Below the pieces are notes generated by a model. The model was not told where the DNA came from and ran no database searches. It saw only the letters and a list, made by a program, of their open reading frames with translations. From Fusicatenibacter sp. (GTDB taxonomy: Bacteria > Bacillota > Clostridia > Lachnospirales > Lachnospiraceae), in NCBI GenBank assembly GCA_017887445.1, contig JAGHIA010000091.1, forward strand, positions 1 to 37,763: a stretch of DNA of 37,763 bases. The letters are read 5' to 3'. The translations under genes and the position numbers were made by a program. Positions 7,402 to 14,451 of the stretch are shown here, in pieces. Position 1 is the stretch's first letter; every line of letters starts with the position of its first letter.

Positions 7402-8451
7402 ATGAAGGCATGGGTTGCCAAAATGACAGAAGAACAACTGGACCAGGAAGCGATACGGAAAGCCGGAGAGATCCTGAAAAGCGGCGGCCTGGCAGCGTTC
7501 CCCACAGAGACCGTCTACGGTCTTGGCGGAAACGCCTTTGACGCCGAGGCTTCCCAGAAGATTTACGCGGCGAAAGGCAGGCCCAGCGACAACCCTCTGA
7601 TCGTACACATCGCGCGGATGGAGGACCTGGAAGTCGTAGCCAGGAACATTCCGGACAACGCCAGAACGCTGGCCAAAGCCTGCTGGCCCGGCCCGCTGAC
7701 CATGATCCTTGAGAAGACCGAAGCGGTGCCAAAAGAAACCACCGGCGGTCTGAATACCGTCGCTGTGCGTTTTCCCAGCAACCGCATCGCCCAGGCGCTG
7801 ATCCTGGCTGCCGGCGGTTTCGTGGCGGCGCCCAGCGCCAACACCTCCGGAAGACCCAGTCCCACCACAGCGGAGCATGTGATAGAGGATCTGGGAGACA
7901 GCATCGACTGTATCCTGGACGGCGGAATGGTGGAGATCGGTCTGGAGTCCACCATCGTGGATTTCACGGAAGGGACGCCGATGATCTTGCGGCCGGGGTC
8001 TCTGAACCGGGAGCGGCTGGAAGAAATCCTTGGAACTGTGCGCACGGACCCGGGTCTGCTTGCCCAGGAGACGCACACTCGCCCAAAAGCGCCGGGGATG
8101 CGTTATAAGCACTACGCGCCCAACGCGGATCTGACCATCGTGGAGGGGGCGGAGCAGGCGGTCGTGGAGAAGATCCGCGCTCTGGCGGCGAAGCAGCTTG
8201 CCTGCGGCGCGAAAGTAGGGATCATCTGCACGGACGAGACGAGACAGGAATATCCCCAGGGAGATGTAAAAAGCATCGGCGCCCGGTCGGACGAAGCGTC
8301 CATCGCCCGGCATCTGTACGGGATCCTGCGGGAGTTTGACGGCGACCATGTGGATATTATTTATTCGGAGGCGTTCGATACGCCGAAGATGGGACAGGCG
8401 ATCATGAACAGGCTTCTGAAAGCTGCAGGACATAAGCGGATAGAAGTATAA
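7402..8451 (+). CDS. ywlC: L-threonylcarbamoyladenylate synthase (Sua5/YwlC, two-domain)
   Basis: Makes threonylcarbamoyl-AMP from threonine, bicarbonate and ATP, the first step of the t6A37 modification of ANN-decoding tRNAs. The YrdC fold is clear: GGLAAFPTETVYGLG near residues 29-43, KIYAAKGRPSDNPL, then APSANTSGRPSPT and GLESTIVDF. The C-terminal Sua5 domain follows the linker PGMRYKHYAPNA and runs to the end, giving 349 aa, the usual length of the two-domain form. The ATG at 7402 has GAGGAG 5 bases upstream, inside the 58-base leader repeat. It is the first gene of a compact operon with the phosphatase homologue, rpiB, upp and the dCMP deaminase. Confidence 0.95.
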   Translation: MKAWVAKMTEEQLDQEAIRKAGEILKSGGLAAFPTETVYGLGGNAFDAEASQKIYAAKGRPSDNPLIVHIARMEDLEVVARNIPDNARTLAKACWPGPLTMILEKTEAVPKETTGGLNTVAVRFPSNRIAQALILAAGGFVAAPSANTSGRPSPTTAEHVIEDLGDSIDCILDGGMVEIGLESTIVDFTEGTPMILRPGSLNRERLEEILGTVRTDPGLLAQETHTRPKAPGMRYKHYAPNADLTIVEGAEQAVVEKIRALAAKQLACGAKVGIICTDETRQEYPQGDVKSIGARSDEASIARHLYGILREFDGDHVDIIYSEAFDTPKMGQAIMNRLLKAAGHKRIEV

Positions 8452-8483
8452 CGTAACCGTTCAACATAACAGAGGTAGGCAGC

Positions 8484-8942
8484 GTGAAACATTATAAAAA
8501 ACTGATTTTTGTGGATGCGGACGACACGTCCAGGGCTCCGATGGCGAAGGTGATCATGAAGACGAAACCCTTGTTCCGTCCGATTGAGATCGATTCCCGC
8601 GGCCTTGTGGTGCTGTTTGCGCAGCCCATCAATCAAAAGGCAGAGGCGGTGCTCATCAGCAACGGCTATTCCGCCAGGGACCATGCGTCCACGGCGTTCT
8701 CCTCCCAGGATGCAGAGGAAGGTACACTGATCCTGACCATGGAGGAGGCACAGAGGGAGAAAATCCGGGAGGAACATCCCGGGGCGGAGGTTTACACCGT
8801 CTCGGAATTTCTTCAGCTGGACAAAGAGGTGGAGCCGGTGTTCGGGGAACCGCTGACGTCTTACGGAAAATGTTACGAGATGCTGGAGAATCTGATCTCC
8901 GGCATTGTGGAAAAACTGAATGAGGAGGAATTGAGACGATGA
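8484..8942 (+). CDS. Low-molecular-weight tyrosine phosphatase homologue lacking the catalytic cysteine
   Basis: A 152-aa protein with the LMW-PTP fold pattern, normally next to sua5 and rpiB in clostridia. The active-site loop, VCxGNxCRSPMA in true enzymes, reads VDADDTSRAPMA here. The nucleophilic Cys is Asp, the next Gly and Asn are also Asp, and the second Cys is Ser; the Arg and the PMA tail remain. The C-terminal general-acid motif DP is replaced by Glu-Pro (EPVFGEPLTSYGKCYEML). It is therefore very unlikely to be a tyrosine phosphatase. It may be a phosphate- or phosphoprotein-binding pseudo-enzyme, or have acquired another activity. It starts with GTG (8484) after AGAGGTAGG and overlaps rpiB by 4 bases (ATGA), so the two are translationally coupled. 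Confidence 0.82.
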   Translation: MKHYKKLIFVDADDTSRAPMAKVIMKTKPLFRPIEIDSRGLVVLFAQPINQKAEAVLISNGYSARDHASTAFSSQDAEEGTLILTMEEAQREKIREEHPGAEVYTVSEFLQLDKEVEPVFGEPLTSYGKCYEMLENLISGIVEKLNEEELRR

Positions 8943-9376
8943 TAGCGCTTGGATGTGATCACGGCGGATATGAACTGATGCAGGAGGTCAAGGCATATCT
9001 GGACAAAGCAGGAGTGGAGTACAAGGAATTCGGATGTTTCAGCACAGAGGCGGTGGACTATCCGGTGTACGCGAGGAAGGTAGCGGACGTGGTGCTGAAC
9101 GGAAGCTGTGAGAAAGGGATCCTGATCTGCGGAACGGGAATCGGAATCTCCATTGCGGCCAACCGCATACCGGGCATCCGCGCGGCGCTTTGCAGCGACT
9201 GCTTCAGCGCGGAGGCCACCCGTCTGCACAATGACGCGAATATTCTGGCCATGGGCGGCCGTGTGGTCGGACCGGGCCTGGCGGTGAAGATTGTGGACAC
9301 CTTCCTGAATACGCCGTTTTCCGGCGAGGAACGCCACGCGAGACGCATCCGCCTGATCGAAGGCACAGAGGAGTAG
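8939..9376 (+). CDS. rpiB: Ribose-5-phosphate isomerase B
   Basis: Interconverts ribulose-5-phosphate and ribose-5-phosphate in the pentose phosphate pathway, feeding PRPP synthesis. It shows the RpiB/LacAB signature: [14 protein letters not shown] at the N-terminus, the catalytic Cys64 in [16 protein letters not shown], and [18 protein letters not shown]. The length (145 aa) is normal. It overlaps the upstream gene by four bases and lies 14 bases before upp. The ribose-5-phosphate and PRPP link with upp and the dCMP deaminase gives the operon a pyrimidine-salvage theme. Confidence 0.96.
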   Translation: MIALGCDHGGYELMQEVKAYLDKAGVEYKEFGCFSTEAVDYPVYARKVADVVLNGSCEKGILICGTGIGISIAANRIPGIRAALCSDCFSAEATRLHNDANILAMGGRVVGPGLAVKIVDTFLNTPFSGEERHARRIRLIEGTEE

Positions 9377-9390
9377 AGAGGAGAAAACAA

Positions 9391-10020
9391 ATGGCAAAGA
9401 CGGTTGTGATGGATCATCCTCTGATCCAGCATAAGATAGGCATTATACGCAGGAAAGACACAAGTTCCAAGGAATTCCGCGAGATGATCAGCGAGGTTGC
9501 GATGCTGATGTGCTACGAGGCCACCCGGGAACTTCCCCTGGAGCCGGTGGAGATTGAGACGCCTATCAGCAAAATGACAGCCTGCCAGCTTGCGGGAAAA
9601 AAGATGGCGGTGGTGCCGATCCTCCGCGCCGGACTTGGCATGGTGGAGGGGATGCTGGCCATGATCCCGGCGGCGAAGGTGGGCCACATCGGCCTGTACC
9701 GGGATCCGGAAACCCTGGATCCGGTGGAATATTACTGTAAGCTCCCGTCGGATATTGCCAGCCGCGAGGTGTTTGTGACAGACCCGATGCTGGCCACCGG
9801 AGGCTCAGCCACGGCGGCGATCACAATGCTGAAGCAGAAAGGCGCGAAGAAAATCCACTTTATGTGCATCATCGCCGCGCCGGAAGGTGTGAAACGGATG
9901 CAGGAGGAGCACCCGGACGTGGATCTGTTCATCGGCGCGCTGGACGAGCGGCTCAACGGCCACGGCTATATTGTGCCTGGTCTTGGGGATGCAGGCGACC
10001 GTATTTTCGGAACGAAATAA
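9391..10020 (+). CDS. upp: Uracil phosphoribosyltransferase
   Basis: Converts uracil and PRPP to UMP. The 209-aa protein has the family signatures [14 protein letters not shown] and the PRPP-binding loop [14 protein letters not shown], and ends with the uracil-binding [18 protein letters not shown]. An SD (GAGAGGAG) precedes the ATG. It lies 15 bases before the deaminase gene in the same operon. Confidence 0.97.
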   Translation: MAKTVVMDHPLIQHKIGIIRRKDTSSKEFREMISEVAMLMCYEATRELPLEPVEIETPISKMTACQLAGKKMAVVPILRAGLGMVEGMLAMIPAAKVGHIGLYRDPETLDPVEYYCKLPSDIASREVFVTDPMLATGGSATAAITMLKQKGAKKIHFMCIIAAPEGVKRMQEEHPDVDLFIGALDERLNGHGYIVPGLGDAGDRIFGTK

Positions 10021-10035
10021 AGAAAGAAGGAAATC

Positions 10036-10524
10036 ATGACTGGAAAAAGACAGGACTATCTGACCTGGGATGAATATTTTATGGGAGTCGCGAAGCTCTC
10101 AGGTCTTCGCTCCAAGGATCCTCACACACAGGTGGGGGCCTGTATCGTCAGCTCGGACAACAAGATTCTGTCCATGGGGTACAACGGCTTTCCCATCGGA
10201 TGCTCCGACGACGAGTTTCCATGGGCCAGGGAGGCGGAGGATCCGCTGAAAAGCAAATATCTGTACAGCACACACAGCGAGCTGAACGCCATTTTAAATT
10301 ACCGGGGCGGCAGCCTGGACGGCGCGAAGATTTATGTGACACTGTTTCCGTGCAACGAGTGCGCCAAGGCAATTATCCAGGCGGGGATCCGCACAGTCAT
10401 CTATGAGTGCGACAAATATGCCGAAACGGACGCGGTGATCGCGTCCAAGAGGATGATGGACGCGGCCGGCGTGCGTTACTATCAGTACCAGAGCACTGGC
10501 AGAAAGCTGGAGATCATCCTGTGA
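10036..10524 (+). CDS. dCMP deaminase (ComEB-like)
   Basis: Zinc-dependent deaminase converting dCMP to dUMP for thymidylate synthesis. Zinc motifs are visible: the first ligand in THSELNAILNYRGG, with HSE replacing the more common HAE, and the pair of Cys in TLFPCNECAKAIIQAG. The N-terminus (WDEYFMGVAKLSGLRSKDPHTQVGACIV) is typical of the family. It has 162 aa and follows upp by 15 bases. In Bacillus the orthologue is comEB, but no competence genes are nearby, so the metabolic role is the safer reading. Confidence 0.92.
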   Translation: MTGKRQDYLTWDEYFMGVAKLSGLRSKDPHTQVGACIVSSDNKILSMGYNGFPIGCSDDEFPWAREAEDPLKSKYLYSTHSELNAILNYRGGSLDGAKIYVTLFPCNECAKAIIQAGIRTVIYECDKYAETDAVIASKRMMDAAGVRYYQYQSTGRKLEIIL

Positions 10525-10575
10525 CAAAGCGGCCGGTGAGCGGCGCAAAGGTTTGTAAAAATAGTTACAAAAGTT

Positions 10576-10618
10576 CAGCCTGTACGGAAGGTTTGCAGAG
10601 AAAACTCCGTGCAGGCTG
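10576..10618 (+). terminator. 13-bp hairpin between the deaminase and cca genes
   Basis: CAGCCTGTACGGA (10576-10588) pairs with TCCGTGCAGGCTG (10606-10618) with one T-G step, followed by TTGTGT. It could end the upstream operon inefficiently or act as an mRNA processing or stability hairpin. The T tract is poor, and the segment begins with a GTTAC-family fragment (GTTACaaaaGTTCAG). Confidence 0.4.
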
Positions 10619-10687
10619 TTGTGTACTTCAAAGACAGTGATGTCAAGGTCAAAACAGTCAGAACACAGAAAAAGGAGTGAACGCGAA

Positions 10688-12025
10688 GTGAAGATAAAAC
10701 TTCCGGCCAGTGTAAAGATGGTGATTGAGAGCCTCCAGGCGAGAGGCTTCGAGGCGTATGCGGTGGGCGGATGTGTCCGGGACAGTATTCTTGGAAGGTC
10801 TCCGGACGACTGGGATATTACCACCTCGGCGACGCCTTACGAGGTGAAAAAGATTTTTCAGAAAACCGTGGACACAGGACTGAAGCACGGCACGGTGACG
10901 GTGCTGGCCGGCAGCCATGCCCATGAGGTGACCACTTACCGGATCGACGGGGAGTACGAGGATTCCCGCCATCCGAAAAATGTGGAATTTACCAGAAATC
11001 TCGGGGATGATCTGCAGCGCAGGGATTTCACCATCAATGCCATGGCTTACAACGATCTGGCGGGTCTGGTGGACCTGTACGGCGGAATGGAGGATCTGCA
11101 GAAAAAAAGTATCCGCTGTGTGGGAAACCCGAAGGAACGTTTCGGGGAGGATGCTCTCAGGATCCTGCGGGCAGTACGTTTCAGCGCCCAGCTTGGGTTT
11201 GGCATTGAGGAGGAAACCCTGCGGGCGGTACAGGACCTGGCGCCGACGCTGAAGCAGATCAGCGCGGAGCGCATCGCGGTGGAGCTGACAAAACTTCTGG
11301 TGTCTGACCGTCCGGAAGCCATGAGAACTGTCTGGGCGACGGGGATCACCAAGGTGGTGCTTCCGGAGTTTGACCGGCTGATGGAAACGCCCCAGAACAA
11401 TCCGCACCACTGTTATAACGTGGGAGAGCATACGCTGGAAAGCCTGCGCTTTGTGGGAAACGACAAGGTGCTGCGCTGGACCATGCTGCTGCATGATATG
11501 GGGAAACCGGCCTGCCGTACCACAGACGAGGACGGTGTGGATCATTTCAAAGGCCATGGAAGGGCCAGTGTGGAGCTGGCAAAAGAAATCCTGAAGCGGC
11601 TGAAATTTGACAACGACACCATACGGAAGGTCACTGTGCTGATCCAGTGGCACGACTGCAGGATGAACGCCGACGCCAAATCCGTCCGGCGCATTATGAG
11701 CCGCGTGACGCCGGAGCTGTTCCGGCTGCTGATGGAGGTACAGTATGCGGACGCCATGGCACAGAGCGAATACCGCCGCAGGGAAAAGCTGGAACGGATC
11801 GAGAAGGTACGGAAGCTCAGCAAAAAGATTGTGGAGCAAAAGCAGTGTCTGAGCCTGAAAGACCTGAAACTGACGGGAAAAGACGTTATGGAACTGGGCG
11901 CGGTACCCGGACCGGTGATCGGTCAGGTGCTGAACGCGGCGCTGTACGAGGTGCTGGAGGAACCCTCCCGCAACGAGCCGGAAATCCTGAAGAAGTTTGC
12001 TAAGGGGTATTTGGAGCGGCTTTGA
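10688..12025 (+). CDS. cca: CCA tRNA nucleotidyltransferase with HD domain
   Basis: Adds or repairs the 3' CCA of tRNAs. The nucleotidyltransferase head shows YAVGGCVRDSILGR and the metal-binding DDWDITTSA. RRDFTINAMAYN and the RNA-binding region LRAVRFSAQLGFGIEEET follow, then an HD-type domain (HCYNVGEHTLESL ... LLHDMGKP ... FKGHGRASVELA). The product is 445 aa from the GTG at 10688, which has AAGGAG 10 bases upstream. ATG codons further upstream lack an SD and would add a basic non-conserved stretch. It lies 44 bases before the APH-like kinase, so the two may be co-transcribed. Confidence 0.93.
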   Translation: MKIKLPASVKMVIESLQARGFEAYAVGGCVRDSILGRSPDDWDITTSATPYEVKKIFQKTVDTGLKHGTVTVLAGSHAHEVTTYRIDGEYEDSRHPKNVEFTRNLGDDLQRRDFTINAMAYNDLAGLVDLYGGMEDLQKKSIRCVGNPKERFGEDALRILRAVRFSAQLGFGIEEETLRAVQDLAPTLKQISAERIAVELTKLLVSDRPEAMRTVWATGITKVVLPEFDRLMETPQNNPHHCYNVGEHTLESLRFVGNDKVLRWTMLLHDMGKPACRTTDEDGVDHFKGHGRASVELAKEILKRLKFDNDTIRKVTVLIQWHDCRMNADAKSVRRIMSRVTPELFRLLMEVQYADAMAQSEYRRREKLERIEKVRKLSKKIVEQKQCLSLKDLKLTGKDVMELGAVPGPVIGQVLNAALYEVLEEPSRNEPEILKKFAKGYLERL

Positions 12026-12069
12026 ACATTCATCCCTGTTTTGACTTGAAGAGAAAGGAAAGAAAGCGT

Positions 12070-12864
12070 ATGAACAAACTGCCGGAATCGATCCGGAAAC
12101 AAATGGGCCAGCGGAAGTTCCGGGAAAATTCCGTGGGCATGTCCGGCTCCCGGGTGCTGGAGTCTGAGGATCTGGTCCTCAAAATTCAGACACGATCCAG
12201 AGAGACAGACAATGAATATCAGATCTGCCGGTGGCTGGGGGCGCAAAGCCTGCCTGCGCCGGAAATCCTGGCTTATGAAGCGGTGAACGGCACAGCGTAC
12301 TGTCTGATGACAAAAATAAAAGGGAAAATGCTCTGCGATGAGGAATACATGACCGACCCGGAACGGCTGCTGACACTTGTCTGTCAGGGACTGAACATGC
12401 TCTGGAACGTGGATATCGCGGCATGTCCCTGTGACAACACGCTGGATGCGCGGCTTGGAGACGCCCGCTATGCGGTGGAGCATAACCTGGTGGATCTGGA
12501 CAACGTAGAGGAAGACACCTTCGGGCCGCAGGGATTCTCCGGTCCGGAAGAACTTCTGCGGTGGCTGGAGACAAACCGCCCGGAGGAAGAAATTGTATTT
12601 TCCCACGGAGATCTCAGCCTGCCCAACGTTTTTGCCGACGGAGACAGGATCAGCGGATTCATAGACCTGGGAAAAACAGGAAAGGCAGACCGCTGGCAGG
12701 ACCTGGCCATCTGCTACCGCAGCCTCAGAGATAACTTTGCCGGACGCTACAACGGAGGCCATCCCTATCCGGGATATCGTCCCGAGATGCTGTTTGAACG
12801 CCTTGGCATCCGCCCGGACGCGGAAAAACTGAAATACTATCTTCTGCTGGACGAACTATTCTGA
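12070..12864 (+). CDS. APH(3')-like aminoglycoside O-phosphotransferase homologue
   Basis: A 264-aa kinase-fold protein, exactly the length of APH(3')-IIIa and with the same closing pattern (KYYLLLDELF). All expected catalytic pieces are present: the ATP-binding Lys in DLVLKIQTR, the paired Glu in NEYQICRWLG, the Brenner motif FSHGDLSLPN with His179, catalytic Asp181 and Asn186, and metal-binding Asp199 in GFIDLGKTGKADRWQDLA. The family transfers phosphate from ATP to the 3'-OH of aminoglycosides. Whether this chromosomal homologue confers resistance or has another substrate cannot be told from sequence. No mobile element adjoins it and its base composition matches the host. ATG at 12070; AAAGGA lies about 10 bases upstream. 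Confidence 0.85.
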   Translation: MNKLPESIRKQMGQRKFRENSVGMSGSRVLESEDLVLKIQTRSRETDNEYQICRWLGAQSLPAPEILAYEAVNGTAYCLMTKIKGKMLCDEEYMTDPERLLTLVCQGLNMLWNVDIAACPCDNTLDARLGDARYAVEHNLVDLDNVEEDTFGPQGFSGPEELLRWLETNRPEEEIVFSHGDLSLPNVFADGDRISGFIDLGKTGKADRWQDLAICYRSLRDNFAGRYNGGHPYPGYRPEMLFERLGIRPDAEKLKYYLLLDELF

Positions 12865-12873
12865 CGGCTATCT

Positions 12874-12900
12874 TGCAGAAAGCAATGTTCAAACACGCTC
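12874..12900 (+). repeat. 27-base direct repeat, left copy
   Basis: Starts TGCAGAAAGCAAT and ends CACGCTC; matches 13644-13670 at 25 of 27 positions. The two copies bracket the DUF3786 gene. The end of this copy is part of the palindrome at 12887-12916. Confidence 0.65.
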
Positions 12901-12916
12901 TGGAGCGTGTTTGAAC
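12887..12916. other. Perfect 14-bp palindromic hairpin before the DUF3786 gene
   Basis: GTTCAAACACGCTC (12887-12900) and its exact complement (12903-12916) are separated by two bases. There is no T run, so it is not a standard terminator. The DUF3786 SD follows directly. It may be an operator, an attenuating hairpin, or an end of a small repeat unit. Confidence 0.5.
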
Positions 12917-12932
12917 TGAGAAAGGAGTAATA

Positions 12933-13634
12933 ATGAAAACAGAGCAGAAAAACACAGGGTCCTTTTCCGGCAGCCGCGCCGCGCGGCCGGAAACCTGGGA
13001 TAACTACGAATACACAAAAGAAAAGATCCGCCCCGAATTTCTGAAATACGACCAGGAAACCATGATCCGGCGCTTCCGCCTGAAACATGACGGGGATTAT
13101 CTATATCTCCCCTTTGTGGGAAGTGAATACCGCATTCGCCGCCAGACCGGGGAAGTAGAAAAACTGACCGGCCAGGGAGACAGCGTACGCACGGAGCCAG
13201 CCGATTACAGCGAAGCATTGTCCATATACGACATCCTCTGCTATTCCAGATCAGACGCCACACTAAGCGGCCGCTGGAGCCTGGTGAACAGCCTGCCCGG
13301 CGTCGGCCAGAACAGCGGACTGGGCGACAACAGCCTGAATCATCACGCCCAGTACGTTGACCAACACCCCGACGCCTACAAAGCCGCCTGCGAAGCCATA
13401 GGCGGAAAAGAAGTCCCCTGCGGCGACATTGGCTACGAGATCCCCGTCTACCCCTTCTACCCCATCCGCCTGCGCTTCTACCACTCCGACGAGGAATTTC
13501 CCGCCCAGATGTCCGTCCTCTTCGACGAAAACACCCTCAACTACATGCACTACGAAACCACCTTCTACGTCGTAGGCTGCCTCATGCGAGCCATCCGCTC
13601 CAGAATGCAGGAACGCATTCCCCACAAACTGTGA
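12933..13634 (+). CDS. DUF3786 domain protein
   Basis: A 233-aa protein matching the DUF3786 pattern known from clostridia and archaea: YDILCYSRSDATLSGRW, then the EIPVYPFYPIRLRFYHSDEE core, and FDENTLNYMHYETTFYV near the C-terminus. The function is unknown; the domain occurs in anaerobes, sometimes beside corrinoid or methyltransferase genes, which are not present here. AAAGGAG precedes the ATG. The gene lies between two 27-base direct repeats and is followed by repeat modules and the first giant hairpin. It could be a small cassette. Confidence 0.85.
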   Translation: MKTEQKNTGSFSGSRAARPETWDNYEYTKEKIRPEFLKYDQETMIRRFRLKHDGDYLYLPFVGSEYRIRRQTGEVEKLTGQGDSVRTEPADYSEALSIYDILCYSRSDATLSGRWSLVNSLPGVGQNSGLGDNSLNHHAQYVDQHPDAYKAACEAIGGKEVPCGDIGYEIPVYPFYPIRLRFYHSDEEFPAQMSVLFDENTLNYMHYETTFYVVGCLMRAIRSRMQERIPHKL

Positions 13635-13643
13635 TGCACATCA

Positions 13644-13670
13644 TGCAGAAAGCAATTTTCAAATACGCTC
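13644..13670 (+). repeat. 27-base direct repeat, right copy
   Basis: Right-hand partner of 12874-12900 (two differences), beginning 9 bases after the DUF3786 stop codon. Confidence 0.65.
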
Positions 13671-13674
13671 CAGA

Positions 13675-13725
13675 ACCGTAACGGCATCCATTTACCGAAA
13701 ATCGCTTCATGATGAAACGGATGCC
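13675..13725. repeat. Dispersed repeat, module with GGCATCC/GGATGCC ends
   Basis: CGTAACGGCATCC...GAAAATCGCTTC matches the module at 18276-18313 and, inverted, those at 19432-19490 and 22414-22466. Here GGCATCC (13683-13689) and GGATGCC (13719-13725) close a hairpin. Confidence 0.55.
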
Positions 13726-13865
13726 TCCTGTACTCCTGTATGTACCATATTTTCATACGGTCTGTGCTGTACAACAAAATCAACAACACACTCCCAAAAG
13801 GCTCCTATCTACCGCCACCATCCAAACAGTATCGGCATCCCCCCAAAAACCGCCGCCACCAGACA

Positions 13866-14379
13866 GAAAGCGGGAGGGGCAGGCGCAGCGGGGACGCGCG
13901 GAAGGTGCGGGGCGGCGCAGGCGGAAGCAGCGGCAGAGGGCGGCAGACAGCGGCGCGCGGGACAGGGGAGCGGGAGCGGCCGCGGCGGCAGCGGGAAGGG
14001 CGGGGAGGAGCTGCTGTGTGTGCGGCGGGCGTCTGTGAATGCAGCTGGAAATTCCGGTGCGCAGGGGAGGTTTCGGCCAGGCCAGGCGAGGTGTTGCCAA
14101 CACCGAGCCTGAGGAGCACTGAACCGCGAACGCATCATGCGTTCACGGTGAATTGCTCCGGTGCCTGGCCGAAACCTCCCCTGCACACCGAGAATTTCCC
14201 TGCATTCACAGCAGTCCGCCGCACACACAGCAGCTCCTCCCCGCCCTTCCCGCTGCCGCCGCGGCCGTTCCCGCTCCCCTGTCCCGCGCGCCGCTGTCTG
14301 CCGCCCTCTGTCACTGCTTCCGCCTACGCCGCCCCGCCCCTTCCGCAACGTCCCCGCTGCGCCTGCCCCTCCCGCTTTC
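13866..14379 (+). repeat. Giant inverted repeat, copy 1 (217-base arms), possible structured RNA
   Basis: Left arm 13866-14082 and right arm 14163-14379 are inverted copies, about 94% alike by eye, with an 80-base centre. The outer stem is extremely GC-rich. The centre holds a small hairpin (GGTGTT-gcc-AACACC, 14090-14104) and a 47-base hairpin at 14113-14159. Some arm differences recur at the same place in the second element (29085-29473), notably GCGGGCGTCTG (14025-14035) opposite CAGCAGTCCGC (14209-14219). Open frames here are only by-products of the GC richness and lack start signals. The + strand is favoured because it gives tandem G-A pairs in the inner loop. Confidence 0.8.
14113..14159 (+). 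ncRNA. 47-base central hairpin of giant element 1
   Basis: Outer stem GGAGCA/TGCTCC, symmetric internal loop CTGA/GAAT, inner stem ACCG-GAACGC/GCGTTC-CGGT with one C-A mismatch, and loop ATCAT. The same architecture occurs at 29270-29316 with compensatory changes in the stems and an identical internal loop. RNA status is inferred. Confidence 0.5.
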
Positions 14380-14451
14380 GTCCCCCATAACATTTTTTCC
14401 CCAACCCCCGCATACTTATAAAAAGACGATAACGCAAAGGGGGAGCTTTTC

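Noticed and set aside
13740-14421. Several open frames of 85-216 codons on both strands in the giant hairpin
   Set aside because: They translate to low-complexity Arg/Gly/Pro strings that mirror each other across the inverted repeat, and have no ribosome-binding sites.
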